A stretch of DNA of 64,000 bases from assembly GCA_963277665.1 (NCBI GenBank), contig CAUJRU010000140.1, forward strand, positions 310,001-374,000, given 5' to 3'. Each line of letters starts with the position of its first letter. Positions within the stretch are counted from its first letter, which is position 1. The position numbers and the translations under genes are program-made. Below the pieces are notes generated by a model. The model was not told where the DNA came from. It searched no databases and saw nothing but the letters and a program-made list of their open reading frames with translations. The DNA comes from Viscum album. Taxonomy: Eukaryota; Streptophyta; Magnoliopsida; Santalales; Viscaceae. This document shows positions 8,612-21,018 of the stretch, piece by piece.

Positions 8612-11374
8612 ACATGGACTCATGAAAATCTCCCCGAATTCCAGAGGATACCAACTAGTAGTGATGGACAAGGATGTGTCTGTCGGGAGACTATTCCATC
8701 ATTACCTGAGCAGAACACCATGAATAACTACAAAAATATGTAAATAGAATAATAAATATATTTAAAAAGATATCAAAATAGAAAAATACACTAAATAGAC
8801 TAGACTAGTAACCCCTCTTAGTAGTAGAAGACAAGAATATTGAATAACAGAAGAAACTAATAGTAACAATAAAAATACGATGATAATATATATGATGTGT
8901 TTGTAAGACTAGAAATTTTTTTATACATGTTATTAGGAAATAAATGTTATAAAAAATAAGAAAAAAATGTCCAAGTATCCCATGCTCTCGCTCGGTCATC
9001 TGTTACCAGGCTACATCCAAATGAACGATTCAAATATCAGGTGTCTAAGGTGGGACACTTACCTTTGTCAACACCTTTATACATGTAATCTACCCAGGTA
9101 CCAATTGAACCCATGATATTGTGTGAGAAAAATATCATTAGGCCCCCATCAATAACATTTATAACATACTGTCTATGTAATATAAACAAAAATAGTGAGG
9201 AGGAATTCATTTATAAAGTAAATAAATATAACAATGTAAATTCCTAGTACCTGCTTCAGCCTCTGTTGGGGTCTAACACAAAATCATTTCACTAATTAAT
9301 TACATTCTTTTTTATATAGTGAGTTACGTGTGGTGTAACCGACATTTAAATAATTTCATGATAATAATAATGAAGGATCCTAGATTTAACAAGGAATCGA
9401 CTAATTATCATATTAATGAAGAGGATCCAAGGTAATTACCAAGGATTCCCTGACCTCAGTGGTTAATCACAGTCAATAATAACTTGTATCCTTGAAAAAG
9501 TGTCTATGTGTTATCCAAGGGGCATTGCCCAAGTAATTCCACTATAATATGATTCTAACCAATTACATGTAATTCATACATGGTAAAATGGCATAAGAAA
9601 TGCCAATTCATAATGGGAGTATCCATGCCACCTCATATCCATAAACGTCCCACTGGATCAAGGAGTGTATCCATGAATCCTATAATAATAATGGAGGGAC
9701 ACTACTAAGTCATACTTAGTATCCACTATAAGACAAGGATTAGGTTCCATGGGGGGTATCAACCTCGGTAACTTTCACCCTTGATTCGGAATGTTGTCCA
9801 TGATTGCTCAATAATTCCCTTAATAATCCAAGGCAAGCTCGAGAGTGACTACTCCTATAATAATAAGTAGGACCATATGCAATTATCACATTATAATTGA
9901 TTAATTTAATTAACTAGGCCATGTATAAATTATTCCATTTAATAATAAATTTGGTTCAAGCCATTTCCATTCATTAATCTTAAAAGGAATAACAAGGAAA
10001 GTAACAATTTATTAGTTCATATAAGTTATAATAAATTCATTAAGTTCTCTTATCTACCTTCCATTATGCATGGAAAGTGGTGTTACAGACATGAAACCAA
10101 TATATTTAATTACAATCACTTAAATATGCTAAGGGATAAGTATCAATATACATTACATTTATATATTAAAGGAATCATTTATTAATTTGATACACTTACC
10201 TTAGAAGGTTTATGTGATACATACATGTAATAACCATTTATAACTCATTTATCTAATGGAAAAACTTTCCATTATCAAGGTCAGGTCACAAGAAACTTGA
10301 ATTGTTTTGTATATAGTCTTAATAAGATACTAAAAGAAAAATTAAGGGTAACACCCTACACAGTATGGATATCACTGAGGTTGTGACCTCCAAAGACATG
10401 AATAAAATTTATTTAAAAAGATAAAGAACATGAGGTTGAAGATTAGAAGCATGACACTTGAATTTAATAAGCCACTACTGATGATATCGATTTTCACACA
10501 CTACTGTAGTTTATAAAATGGAAAATTTTGAGGGATGAGTCATAGAACACCTACATTAATCTCATATAACTCTCCTCATTCAGTATTATCCTTTAGTTTG
10601 TCTTGGATCAAATAAAATATGAAGAAAAAACCAACACCCTGAAAATCGGTCATAAGATCCTGTATCAAAATAACTATGTCAAGAAAAATATAAATGAAGA
10701 AAAAATCAAATGGAATTGATTAATTATTGATCCACATTCAACGTGATGAATTAGTATCAAATCAGACTTCAAATCAGAGTTCAAGATCCTAAACTAGGAA
10801 AAGAGGATTTGAGATCTTAAAAAGGGAGAATATGGATATTTATTTCTTCTAGAATGAGCCAAGAAAGAAGATGAGAGAGTTTAACATTAATTAGGAAAAA
10901 TAAACATTTTACCAAAAAAATATTGTTTTCACAGTTTTCCCACACAATTTCCCAAACAATGTGAAAACCATGAAAGGCTCATAGTCTTTGAAGGGCACCC
11001 ACATGGTTAGATTACACAGTTAGGGAAACTATGTGCCAACTGTGTGATTCAACTCTGCTAAAAACTATAGAAATATTATATGGGTGAGTGGACCCTATAG
11101 CATGGTTAGGTAAACCGCTATGCCCTTCCTCACCCCAATCTCCAACCCGACATAGTTAGGAGAGATCATGCAGAATGGCATGAACCATTTATACTAGTCA
11201 TATAGCCCCATGTTTTTATACACCCATTGGTGTTTCGAGCTCCGATCATACTCCCAAAACCTAGAAACCCATAAAACCATTGTAATCTCATTAAGAATCC
11301 ATATTATATCCAAAATAAAAAATTAGACCAAACTAAAAAGGATATATGACTAAGATGAAAACTGGGTTCTTACA
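8612..11374 (-). mobile_element. Element G: minus-strand LTR (about 2.7 kb) with primer site
   Basis: On the minus strand an LTR-like start TGTAAGAACCC lies at 11374 and, 2.7 kb later, TACTA-G-TTGGTATCCTCTGG appears (LTR end at 8656, primer-site-like sequence 8643-8654), with the same spacing as in A, B and C. A minus-strand TATAAAA lies at 11214-11220. Only ~40 bp of internal sequence follows before H begins. No ORF above 65 codons. There is no second LTR to confirm it, so the boundaries are inference. The whole 2.7 kb holds no other feature I can support. Confidence 0.4.
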
Positions 11375-12276
11375 TTAGACATAAGAAATTTATAAATATT
11401 ACATGAGGAAATAATGTCTATGTTGTGTTGATCTCAATGAGAGAAATACATTAAAAGTTTTATTAATTGAAAAATAGGGAATATTATCAACTCTTTTCAC
11501 ATGAATGTGTATATTCGATAATTTCATCCATTGGATATCATTCATTTAGATTATTATGGGATTATGTGGAAGAAATCAATAAAAAATGATAATTATTTGG
11601 TTTCAATTATTAATTAATTCAAAATTGTTACATGAATTATGTTTATGAAACATCAATAGTTGTCCTTGATTGTGAATTTTTTTTAAAAAGTAGTTTCAAA
11701 AGGGATTGAATATGTTTTATGTGGATAATAGTTTTGAATACAAAAGTGAAAGAATTTGATGGATATCATGAAAATCATGGTAATATTCTTTATTTATAAC
11801 ACCATATAACCCAAAAGAAAAGAGTTTGTTTTTCAAAGTACAAATATGGGAGGAGTGTTAATGGTTTGTGGCATGTTGTAAAATAATTATTGTTCTTTAT
11901 TTTTCTAGAGGAAAGCGATTAACATAGCAGTTTAGATTCATTATTTTTTTTGTAAGAGCTATATTTAAATATTATTGTATACACGATTTTTTACAGGAAT
12001 ACCGTAAGAATGAAAAAATTCAATGTATTTGAATGACCATGTATTATTAGGGTTTAAGGTGAAATTTTGAGATTTTTAAGAAAAGGGGAGTTGAAAATAT
12101 TTTCTTGGTTATCTTACAAAAGAAAAATGATATAATTTATATAAAAATAGATAGGGAAAATTGTAGGTAGTGATGATGTAAAGGTTCTTAAACACCTAAA
12201 TAATTAACTTATAAACTAATAATAATGTTATATAAGTGAATATGATAGAATAAAATCTATTTATAAGTAGGATAGA
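11375..12276 (+). pseudogene. pol: Element F, 5' segment: decayed copia integrase
   Basis: No open frame survives, but reading frames in sequence give copia integrase landmarks: near 11540 HLDYYG, corresponding to the first catalytic Asp region (H-S-D-L-C-G type); near 11709-11739 YVDNSFEY, corresponding to the second-Asp region (R-S-D-N-G-G-E-Y type); then TPYNPKEK for the T-P-Q-Q-N-G segment near 11800. The order and spacing fit. The RT of the same element continues after B at 24747. The segment is cut on the left by G and on the right by B. It is among the oldest sequences here. Confidence 0.5.
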
Positions 12277-13819
12277 TGCAACACCCAAAGATTCCATGGT
12301 ACGTTTCCCTTTACATAATGCAATTTCTTGCATTTTACGCAACTTCGAGATTCTAACACACTGTGACCAATCAAACTAACCATTATGAATAATAATACCC
12401 AATTTTTAAAATTATATAAATTTTATCTTTCAAAAATGACTTCATTTTTGGATTTGGAATATCGAAATTATTTTAGGGAGATTTGTTGGTATTTTTCTGA
12501 AAACTTTCAATTTTTGATGAATAGTGAAAAAACACTATGTAATTGGTTAAAACTAACTTTTTATTTAAATAATTGGATATTTTATATTAATTTATTATTG
12601 GTAAAAATAGATACATAATACATATATATGTTCAACATAATTCTTTGGAGTCATTTTATAATAAATTTAGATATATAAAATTTTATCGAACTAATTACAG
12701 TCTTTTACCCCCCTCCTAGGAGCATTTGCAAATTTGAATAAAACAAAATTTTACTGATTCTATGAGTTGAATTTAAAAAATCTAAGAGACACGGTTAATA
12801 TTAGTATGTAAAATGTGGTTCAATAAGAAAAAACTAATTTTTGTTGAATAGTAACTTTTTTACTTTTATTTACCACGGTTAAAAGTAAATAGGGTAATTA
12901 AGGGTAAAAATGATATCATAATTACCCTAACACATGTCCTAATTCTATTGGATTAGTTTAATTTGACCAAAAAGAACCTTAGGAATAAAATATGATCCTT
13001 TATGTCCACTTGGATTAGATTAGGACATTTATTATTATTTTATTTAAAGAAGAGTTAAAAGAGTTAAAATCAATTCATAATTAGTAAACCATTTTTAATA
13101 TAAGGTTATATATAAGATAAACTTGAATCTAAATATTCATTATAAAAATAAAAGGATTTATAAATAATGGTATGTTATTTATAATTTTTAGACATTAAAT
13201 AATTGAATTTATTTATGACACAGTGATGATGCAGTAATTACCATATTAATGAAAGATAAAGATAATTGACATCATAAATATCCAAATAAATCTAATTTGA
13301 GATGTTTAATTAATTAAACTAATATTATAGGTTAATATTACATTTTAGGGTTTATTAAATGTTTTTTTTGAATAAATAATGCTGTTATGAATTTAACAAA
13401 AACAAAATACCAAATAGTGTCAAAACTGACATAGAAGAGTTTTTAAAACAAATATTATATTATTAATTGGTATCATATTCTAAAAAATATAAGGATCGGC
13501 CAAATGACTTAGATAAGGTTATATATATCAATAATTAACCACTTGGGGTTCTCTTGGATGTTTATTGTATGTTTATTAACCATATAATATAAAAATACAA
13601 AGAGACGTGGTAAATGTCAAACAATTTAACTAAGAGTTAAATTTAAACGATAAGGTTAATATAGTGACCCAAACATGTGTAAAACCTATTAGTTGAGTGG
13701 TTGTCGACCAATACCAACCTTATCCTTTAAATAATTTATTTTGGGGCCATTATAAATCGAAAAGGAGTTCATTATAAAATAATATTTCAAGCTTCTCCTA
13801 AGGTGCCCCTCAACCCTCT

Positions 13820-13826
13820 TATAAAA
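13820..13826 (+). promoter_or_regulatory. TATA box of B 5' LTR
   Basis: TATAAAA in CCTCTTATAAAACGACAC, preceded by GGTGCCCCTC as in A. The equivalent in the 3' LTR is at 22560-22566. Confidence 0.6.
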
Positions 13827-14162
13827 CGACACATTCCCTTCTCTCAAATTCACACCTTCAAAGCCATTTGGCTTGGACAAACCCTGCCCAATTATCCTCC
13901 CAAAATTCCTCCCTTCATCATAGTGGAATTCATATATTCAGAAAGCCATCCTAAGGAGGCCTTTTGATCAAATCAAAATGAAGAAACTGAAGAAGAGGTA
14001 AATATTTCATCACCTCTTTCAAGTTATTTTCTTCTTCCACTTCCTCTTTATTTATTTTTACATTATAAAATAATAAATATAGTATCTTCAATATACATTG
14101 ATGTTATTATAAAAATGGTAAAACCATATTCATTATTCTATCCATCCTACAAATGAAAAAGT

Positions 14163-14400
14163 CACCATACATGCGTACGTACGGATTACCGTCTCCACGT
14201 CGTGGTGTAGTTTGTTATTAAAATATTTCATAATTTGGATGGGTATAATAATGAGAATAAATTATGTAAATAATAAATATAACATGATAATTATTCTTTA
14301 CATATGATATACCATCCAATTATATACGATTTTAATATCAAATGAATGATATTGTCACTCGTGCGTACGTACGGATTACCGTCTCCATGAACGAGATGAG
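14163..14400 (+). other. Two leader hairpin units in B 5' LTR
   Basis: Units at 14163-14207 and 14355-14400 carry the loop CGTACGTACGGATTACCG plus TCTC seen in A. The first keeps an outer stem CACCA/TGGTG and an imperfect inner CATG/CACG. The second has ACTCGTG opposite CATGAACGAGAT and is partly decayed. The third unit of A has no visible counterpart. The B 3' LTR copies (about 22910 and 23095) are more degraded. Confidence 0.6.
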
Positions 14401-16013
14401 ATTCATTCCCCATCGTATCCATTCAAGATTAATTTTAATTTGATGATTAAAAATAATTTTTAAAGACTTAATATCATTATGAATATGAATAAAATACATC
14501 CTATCCATAACAAACATTATTTACGTAACAAATCATCTAATGGAAAACGAATCAGTTAACACCTGAAACGTTGATACTACTGAAATACCATTAACAAAAA
14601 AATATTAGAAGATAATATATGATATCATATTTATGTATATAGTTCTTTTATAATTTAACAAAAAAGATTTAACTATTATAAAAGATTTTAACGTACCATC
14701 GACCAATAAAAAGGTCAAGGTAAGGGTTAATTTTACAATCACTTTATTATCTGAGGTTGTTTTTACGTAAGTATCTACTGAGACCTCTTTATCATCCACA
14801 CCCATGTTTTCTTAAAAAAATGTATTTCAAAACATTTTAACTATTTAATATACAATGGGTTAAAGTAATTTATACCCTTATTTGACTTTATATGTTTTTA
14901 AAGGAATCCTTCCGTCGTTTTCCAAACAAGGTACTTTATGACCTTTTAGACAAAATTAAGGTAAGAATGTTTTTTATAACTTATATGGAGAGTGAAACTA
15001 TTTTCCACCGTTATGACATCGTCGAAGCTTCCCTTACCAGCTTATAAGAATATTTTTAAAATAACTATTTTCTTTTTATATTTATATGACTTTAAAATTA
15101 TTTCAAAATAGAAAGATATATTTATATAAAAAAGTTTTGATTTCATCTATGTCAACATCCTTGGATAGATTATAAGCTTATTTTATGTTGATTTATTAGG
15201 ATACAATACAACCATACTGTATTGAAGGTTTTGTGACATGTTTGATTGTGGATGTGTTATTTTTACACCATTCATGGTTTATGGACAAATTATTGACATT
15301 TATTATGATAGTTTTAATACGAATGTTTTTGTTATGTTTAAACCTTTTCATATGAGGAATGCATTGGACTTAGTAAGTGACGGGTGGATCCCACTATTAC
15401 TCCTCAATGTCTCGGTAGGTCTCATGAGACAAAATAGTGTCTTGGCACAAGGTTGTGACAAAATCTTATTTGTAGTCTTGGCACAAGGCCTTGACTATGT
15501 GGTTATGAAGTCTGGCATTATGCATTCCATCATTATAAAAGTGTCTATTGATATTGAATGTGATTATTTGACTAGTAGAATATCCATGTGAATAAATAAA
15601 TGAAATTATTTTATTTTATCTTTTCCATATTATTATGAAGTTAATGTTTAAAAGGCTTTTGTTTTAGTCTTACATTAACTTAAATGTTTATGCTTATTTA
15701 TAAAAGTTTCCACTATATTGTTATCCTTACTGAGCATCTGAGCTCACCCCTTTCTATGGTTTATTTTTCCCAGGATGTGAAGAAGTATATTATGACTAAC
15801 CTACAGGGATATTCTAAGAGATATGAGTGTGGCCTATGGAGACTATGTTGTTGTAGTTTTTTATTTTATAATGTAATGTAAAACTTTTGAATGTATCTAG
15901 TATTTCCAAGGCTACTAAACTAATCAATATTTTGAGACATGATATTTTGTGATCATGCCAATGTTAGGTAATAATGCACTATATCTGGGTAATTGGGGTT
16001 GGGGAATTATAGT

Positions 16014-16025
16014 TGGTATCAGAGG
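16014..16025 (+). other. Primer-binding site, B
   Basis: TGGTATCAGAGG, two bases after the LTR end, differs from the common plant initiator-Met site only at the last base. Confidence 0.88.
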
Positions 16026-16510
16026 AAGTTTAGTACAAACCTTGGAAGCTAGATTTAGAAAAAATCTTGTTAGAGCATGTTACCCTAAGATAGACTTTGA
16101 GGATTAGTATAGAATAACTTCCTAGATTTTTTGTATTATAGAGATTTTGTGTGCTTTCCATGAAATATATCCCTGTCTAGATACGAGTAGGTAGAGGCTA
16201 CTCTGGCACATATGTACCTAGGAGTAAAACCTGAAAACACCGCTTTGAGCTAGACTCGAACGAGAACTGGTGCAAAACAACAGGCCTTGCTGCACTCTTT
16301 GTTATGTCACTCCCGGGGGATATGATTAGGATAATCCACATTTTCTATAAAAATAATTATGAAGGGTTTATGAGTATATAATTCCTCAAAGAATTTTTTT
16401 ATTATTATTGATTATATCCATACACTTTTCAATTTATGTTAACTGTTTTACAAGTTTGGAATTATGTATTGCGATTCATAAACTAATCTAGTGTATGCCA
16501 TTGTTTATAA
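16026..16510 (+). other. B untranslated region between primer site and gag
   Basis: About 485 bp without a usable frame. It contains ATATGTACCTAG followed by AAACCTGAAAACACC, which also appears in degraded form in C near 39635, supporting kinship of B and C. Confidence 0.5.
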
Positions 16511-17513
16511 ATGGCACACAGTGGAAAGAATGTAAACCGTATCAATGCACGTAATACATGTAGTGATTTACCTACTACTCAGGATAATTATTGTGGAGCT
16601 GGTGATGCAACTAGTACTGATCAGCTTATCATCATACTGGGACAACTCACTCAGGTTATGAATAATAACCTTACCCGTATGGAGCAACCTAATCCCCAAC
16701 GCGAAGCATCAATGTTAGAATGATTCATGAGAAAAAAACCACCAACATTAAAATGGAGTAAAAATCCATTAGTAGCTGAGCAATGGATAAATTCTGTAGA
16801 GAAAACATTTCATGCTTTGGGGATTATCGAAAGGGAAAAAGTTTTCATGGCAGTTTATCACCTCGCGGGAGATGCAGATTAATGGTGGTCATTAATCCAA
16901 AACACAATGGAATATAAAGAAGTAATAAGTATGGAATGGAGGGAGTTTAAAGAGATTTTCTTATAAAAATACCTTCCACATGACCATTGAGCGGATATGG
17001 AAAGACAATTTCTGAATCTGAGGAAAAAGAAGGATAAGAATATCACAAAGTATGAGGCTAACATTACAAGGTTACCAATGCATACAGAAGAATATATACG
17101 TAACCCAAGGAGTAAGATTGACCAATTCTTTGATGGGTTAAAACCATTTATTCATTTAGAATTATTCTCACAATCCTTTTTATCATTCAAAGATATTTTC
17201 TCATGTGCTATCAAGATAAAAAATGAATTCTCTAAGTCTTATGGATTTAAAGTAAAGCCTGAGAAGAATAGATCTACTGAACACTCTAGAAATGTAAATA
17301 AGGGAAGGAAGGGAAAAGTTTATTATCCATCCTGCAGTAAATGTGGGATGAAACACCCTGGTACTTGCCAAAAGGGAATGAGAGTCTGTTACAAGTGTGG
17401 TGAAAAAGGCTACAAAGCTCGTGATTGCAAGGGGAAGAAAGAGGTTATCAATGCTGAATGCTACAATTGTAGAGAAAGGGGGAATTATGAAAATTAATGT
17501 CCTAAGTGAAAAG
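16511..17513 (+). pseudogene. gag: B gag (capsid and nucleocapsid), with internal stops
   Basis: One continuous reading frame with stops. Residues 1-70 from the ATG at 16511 form a polar N-terminus. The retrotransposon gag (capsid) domain follows from about 16733: PPTLKWSKNPLVAEQWI, then EKTFHALG, with in-frame stops near 16723, 16880, 16966 and 16988. The capsid region then continues openly from 16997. The C-terminus has CSKCGMKHPGTC, the knuckle CYKCGEKGYKARDC (His replaced by Tyr) and a third knuckle CYNCRERGNYEN, stop, C. The product would have packaged element RNA. The A family ORF matches only this C-terminal third. Confidence 0.8.
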
Positions 17514-18130
17514 AAAACATACCTCAGAAAAGGACAAGGTATCAAGGCAAAGATTATGCTATCACTACTGCTGGGGTTAAAGCTATGAAAGACATGGTGG
17601 CAGGTAATTTAATGGTTTCCTCAAGTTTAGAAAATGCATTATTTGATTCTGGATCATCGCATTGTTTCATATCTTCCCGGTTATCTAAGAAAATTTGATA
17701 TTTCCAATTTGACTTAAAATGGGAGTTGTCAGTCAAAACACCTAAGGGATGTATCATTGAAACAATGTTTTGTGAATCAGTTCCCATTAGGGCATATAAA
17801 TGTTCTTTATCTGCTGATCTCATCGTCATACCCATGATTGAATTTGATATTATCCTTGGCATGGATTGAATTTCGAACCATGATGTGAAAATTTATTGTA
17901 AGAAGTAGGAGGTTAAAATTCTCGATGATGAAAATGAGCACCTTATCTTTAGAGTAGAAATTCCACCACCTAATTCTTATCTAGATCCACCCCCAGTAGC
18001 TCAACTAAATTCAATTATTGGGGAGGAAGAGAATGAAATAACTGTGGGTGAGGAAAGGAATGTTAAAATAGAGGACTTACCTATTTTGCAATAATATGTT
18101 TATATGTTTCCAGAATATTTACCTAGACAT
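17514..18130 (+). pseudogene. pol: B aspartic protease
   Basis: Continues in the gag frame. The active-site motif appears as LFDSGSSHCFIS (D at 17645) and the downstream FDIILGMD near 17850, the usual two landmarks of gypsy protease. Stops follow ISSRLSKKI and LGMD. The catalytic Asp is intact but the usual D-T/S-G-A becomes DSGS. The segment after LGMD links to RT. Confidence 0.75.
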
Positions 18131-18830
18131 CATCCAGAATGAGAAAGTGAGTTTTCCATTGATTTAACTCTTGTTTCAAGGCCCATATCGAAGACCCATT
18201 ATAGAATGGACACTCTTGAAGTAGTGGAACTAAATAAACAACTATATTAATTGAGTAATAAGGGATTTATTCTCCCTAGTATTTCTCTATGGGGATCCCC
18301 CGTTCTTCTTATTAAGAATAAATATGGATCTATGAGGTTGTGAATTCACTACAGGGAGATCAATGCTATAAAAATAAAGAACAAGTATCCCCTAGCTTGA
18401 ATTGATGATTTATTCGACCAACTTCATGGAGCAAAATATTTTTCATAGATTGAACTTAGATCTGGATATCATCAGTTGTGTGTGAAGAAGGAAGACATTC
18501 CAAAAATAGCATTTCGAACCAGGTACGGGCATTACAAGTTTACAACAATGCCTTTTGGATTGACTAATGCACCCTTTATGTTCATTAATCTAATGAATAG
18601 AATTTTCAAGGAACATCTTGATGAATTTTTAGTGGTATTTATTGATGATATCTTGGTATAATATAAAAGCTATGAAGATCATGAAAATCACTTGCTCATC
18701 ATTCTAAAGACTCTTTGAAGAAATGAATTATATGGAAAATTTAGCAGGTGTGAATTCTGGATTAAAGAGATTTATTTTCTTGGACTTATTGTCTCTAAGG
18801 ATGGAATCTCTATTGATCTTTTAATGGCCA
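18131..18830 (+). pseudogene. pol: B reverse transcriptase
   Basis: Same frame as gag and protease. Landmarks: [35 protein letters not shown], then a clean stretch with [20 protein letters not shown] and the catalytic FIDDILV (Asp pair at 18644-18649), followed by FLGLIVSKDGI. All are typical Ty3/gypsy RT blocks. Stops interrupt at about 18247, 18341, 18400, 18446 and 18659. Confidence 0.85.
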
Positions 18831-19440
18831 AGGCAATCCAAGAATTTCCAGTAACGACGAGTATAACTGAGGTATGCCGTTTTATTGGTTTAACAGGTTA
18901 TTGTCGACATTTCGTCCAGAATTTTTACGGGTTGGTTAACCAATTAACAAAGCTCACACGTAAAGGGGTTAAATTTGCTGGGACAAAAGAGTGTGAAGAT
19001 TGTTTTGAATAACAAAAGAGAATATTAGTCGATGCTCCTATATTTACTCTACCATCAGTGAATGATGGGTTTGTTATTTATAGTGATGCATCAATTAAAG
19101 GACTTCGTTGTGTCCTCATGTAGAATGATAAAGTTGTTGCCTATGCATCACATCATCTAAAAATTAAGGAACAAAGCTATCCTACTCATGAACTTGAGTT
19201 AGTAGATGTATTATTTTCTCTAAAGATATGGAGACATTATCTCTATGGTGAAGAATGCGAGATATATACCGATCACAAGATTTTGAAGTATATTTTCTCA
19301 TAGTAAGAACTCAACATGAGGCAAAGGAGATGGCTTGAACTACTCAAGGATTGTGAATTCACAATACACTTCCACCCCGGGAAGGAAAATAAGGTGGAAA
19401 ATGCTTTGAGGAGAAAGGATTATGGAGTTTTGAACAAGAT
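18831..19440 (+). pseudogene. pol: B RT connection and RNase H
   Basis: The connection region reads ITEVCRFIGLTGYCRHFVQN. RNase H follows: VIYSDASIKGLRCVLM (first catalytic Asp in SDAS), [19 protein letters not shown] (Glu), [12 protein letters not shown] (Asp), and the family end block RQRRWLELLKDCEFTIHFHP with GKENKVENALRRK. Order and spacing are normal for gypsy elements. Stops at about 19010, 19122 and 19302. Confidence 0.82.
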
Positions 19441-20730
19441 GAGAGTTGAAAGGGATCCTATTTTCATCGATCTAGTGAAAATGGATATAGGAATAATCAA
19501 GGAAGGTGAAATATCAATACTTTTTCAAATGGTTTCAGAACCATATTTACTAGAAAGGATAAAAAGTTCTCGAGCTGAGGATGAGGAGTTTCAAAAGAAA
19601 ATTAAAGCTATGAATGATGGGAGATTGAATGACTTCATATATGAAGATGTAAATTTGAAATTTGGGAAGATTTTTTTGTGTTCCTAACATACCTGATCTA
19701 AAAATGGAATTATTGGATGATGCTCATAGCTCCAATTTCTCTATACACCATGGTTTCAAAAAGATGTATAGTGATTTGAAGGAACGTTTTTTGTGGGACA
19801 ACATGAAAAGGGAGATTGCCGATTTTGTGTCAAGATGTATGGTTTTTCAACAAGTGAAAGATGGAAGACAACATCCTGGAAGAGTCACGCAACCTCTTCC
19901 CATACCTTAGTGGAAATGGGATAATATTACGATGAAATTTTTCATGGTGGTACCAAAGACACCTATAATGAATGATGCAATATGGGTCATTGTTGATCTT
20001 CTTACCAAGTCAGCACATTTTCTTGCTATAAAAGAAGATTTACCACTTGAACATTTATCCGTACTATATATTAATGAAGTTGTATGACTCCATGGTGTAC
20101 CACTATCGATTGTTTCTAATTGTGATCCCCATTTTAAATTATGATTTTGGAAAATTCTTCAGAATGCCCTAGATACAGAACTTTGTTTGAGCATTGATTA
20201 CCACCCTCAAACTGATGGATAATTAGAATGGACTAGTCAAACCTTAGAAGACATGATAAGATCTTGATCAATTGACTTTCAAGGTATGTGGGATCAATAT
20301 TACCTCTGGTAGAATTTTCCAATAACAATAGCTTCCATTCAAGTATTCATATGTCACCATATGAAGTGTTATATGGGAAGAGATGTCACCCACCAACTGG
20401 TTGGGATGATGTTGGTGAAAGAAAACTCATAGGCCCAGAACTTGTTGAGGAAACAATGGAAGAGGTGAAGGTTATCCAAACCCACATCAAAGCAGCACAA
20501 AGTAGGTAGAAGAGCTATGCGGATAACCGAAGGAAGGATTCGGAATTTCAGGTAGGAGATAATGTTTTTTAAAGGTATCTCCATGGAATGGAGTTATACG
20601 ATTCAGTAAGAAGGGTAAATTGAGTCCCAGGAACATCAGACCTTTCGAAATTCTAGAATGAAATGGGGCTGTAGCTTACCATTTGGAAATGCCGCGAAGT
20701 CTCTACAAAGATCACGATGTGTTCCGCATA
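19441..20730 (+). pseudogene. pol: B integrase
   Basis: A frameshift near the T run at 19668-19680 moves the frame. The zinc-binding N-terminus follows (DDAHSSNFSIHHGFKKMY, then RCMVFQQVK in place of the C-x-x-C pair, so degraded). The core includes AIWVIVDLLTKSAHFL, VSNCDPHF (a C where R is usual) and YHPQTDG, stop, LEW, at the position of the catalytic Glu segment. After a second frameshift near 20275 comes SIHMSPYEVLYGKRCHPPTG. A third near 20575 leads to PFEILE and RISLLRK. Clearly gypsy integrase, clearly inactive. Confidence 0.82.
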
Positions 20731-20748
20731 TCACTGTTGAGAAAATAA

Positions 20749-21006
20749 ATGAATGACCCAATGCATGTACTCACCTATGGGGAAATTGAACTGGAACCTG
20801 ATCTATCTTATTGTGAAGTGCCAGTTAAAATTCTTGATACTAGAGAACAAGTGCTGAGAAACTGGACGACTCGTCAGGTAAAAGTTCTGTGGAGAAATCA
20901 TAAGATGGAAGAGGCAACGTGGGAACTAGAAGAACTTATGATGAAGAACCACCCGAATATTTTTATGTCGAATTATTACAGAAATTTCCTGGATGAAATT
21001 ATTTGA
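20749..21006 (+). pseudogene. pol: B chromodomain-like integrase C-terminus
   Basis: An open 85-codon tail containing PVKILDTREQVLRNW, then QVKVLWRNHKMEEATWE. The V-K-V-L-W-R-N-H...E-E-A-T-W-E pattern is that of plant chromovirus chromodomains, which are thought to steer integration into heterochromatin. It follows the integrase in the third frame and ends 12 bp before the LTR. The ATG at 20749 is internal to the former polyprotein and not a true start. Confidence 0.7.
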
Positions 21007-21018
21007 AGGAGGGAAGAA
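21004..21018 (+). other. Polypurine tract, B
   Basis: TGAAGGAGGGAAGAA immediately before the LTR start TGTAACACC; this is the expected plus-strand primer position. Confidence 0.75.

Larger units (their letters stand above)
12277..16011 (+). repeat. B 5' LTR (about 3735 bp)
   Basis: Begins TGCAACACCCAAAGATTCC (the 3' copy begins TGTAACACCCCAAG) and ends before G-TTGGTATC. Features in order: a U3 related to A's, TATA box at 13820, donor-like GAAGAG/GTAAAT at 13998, two hairpins (14163-14207 and 14355-14400), the GAGCATCTGAGCTCACCCC box near 15735 and acceptor-like TTTTTCCCAG ending at 15773. ORFs up to 117 codons in it (15238-15591) have no counterpart frame in the 3' LTR and are not genes. 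Confidence 0.88.

Noticed and set aside
15238..15591. 117-codon ORF
   Set aside because: Inside the B 5' LTR leader; the corresponding 3' LTR region is frameshifted and no known motif is present.
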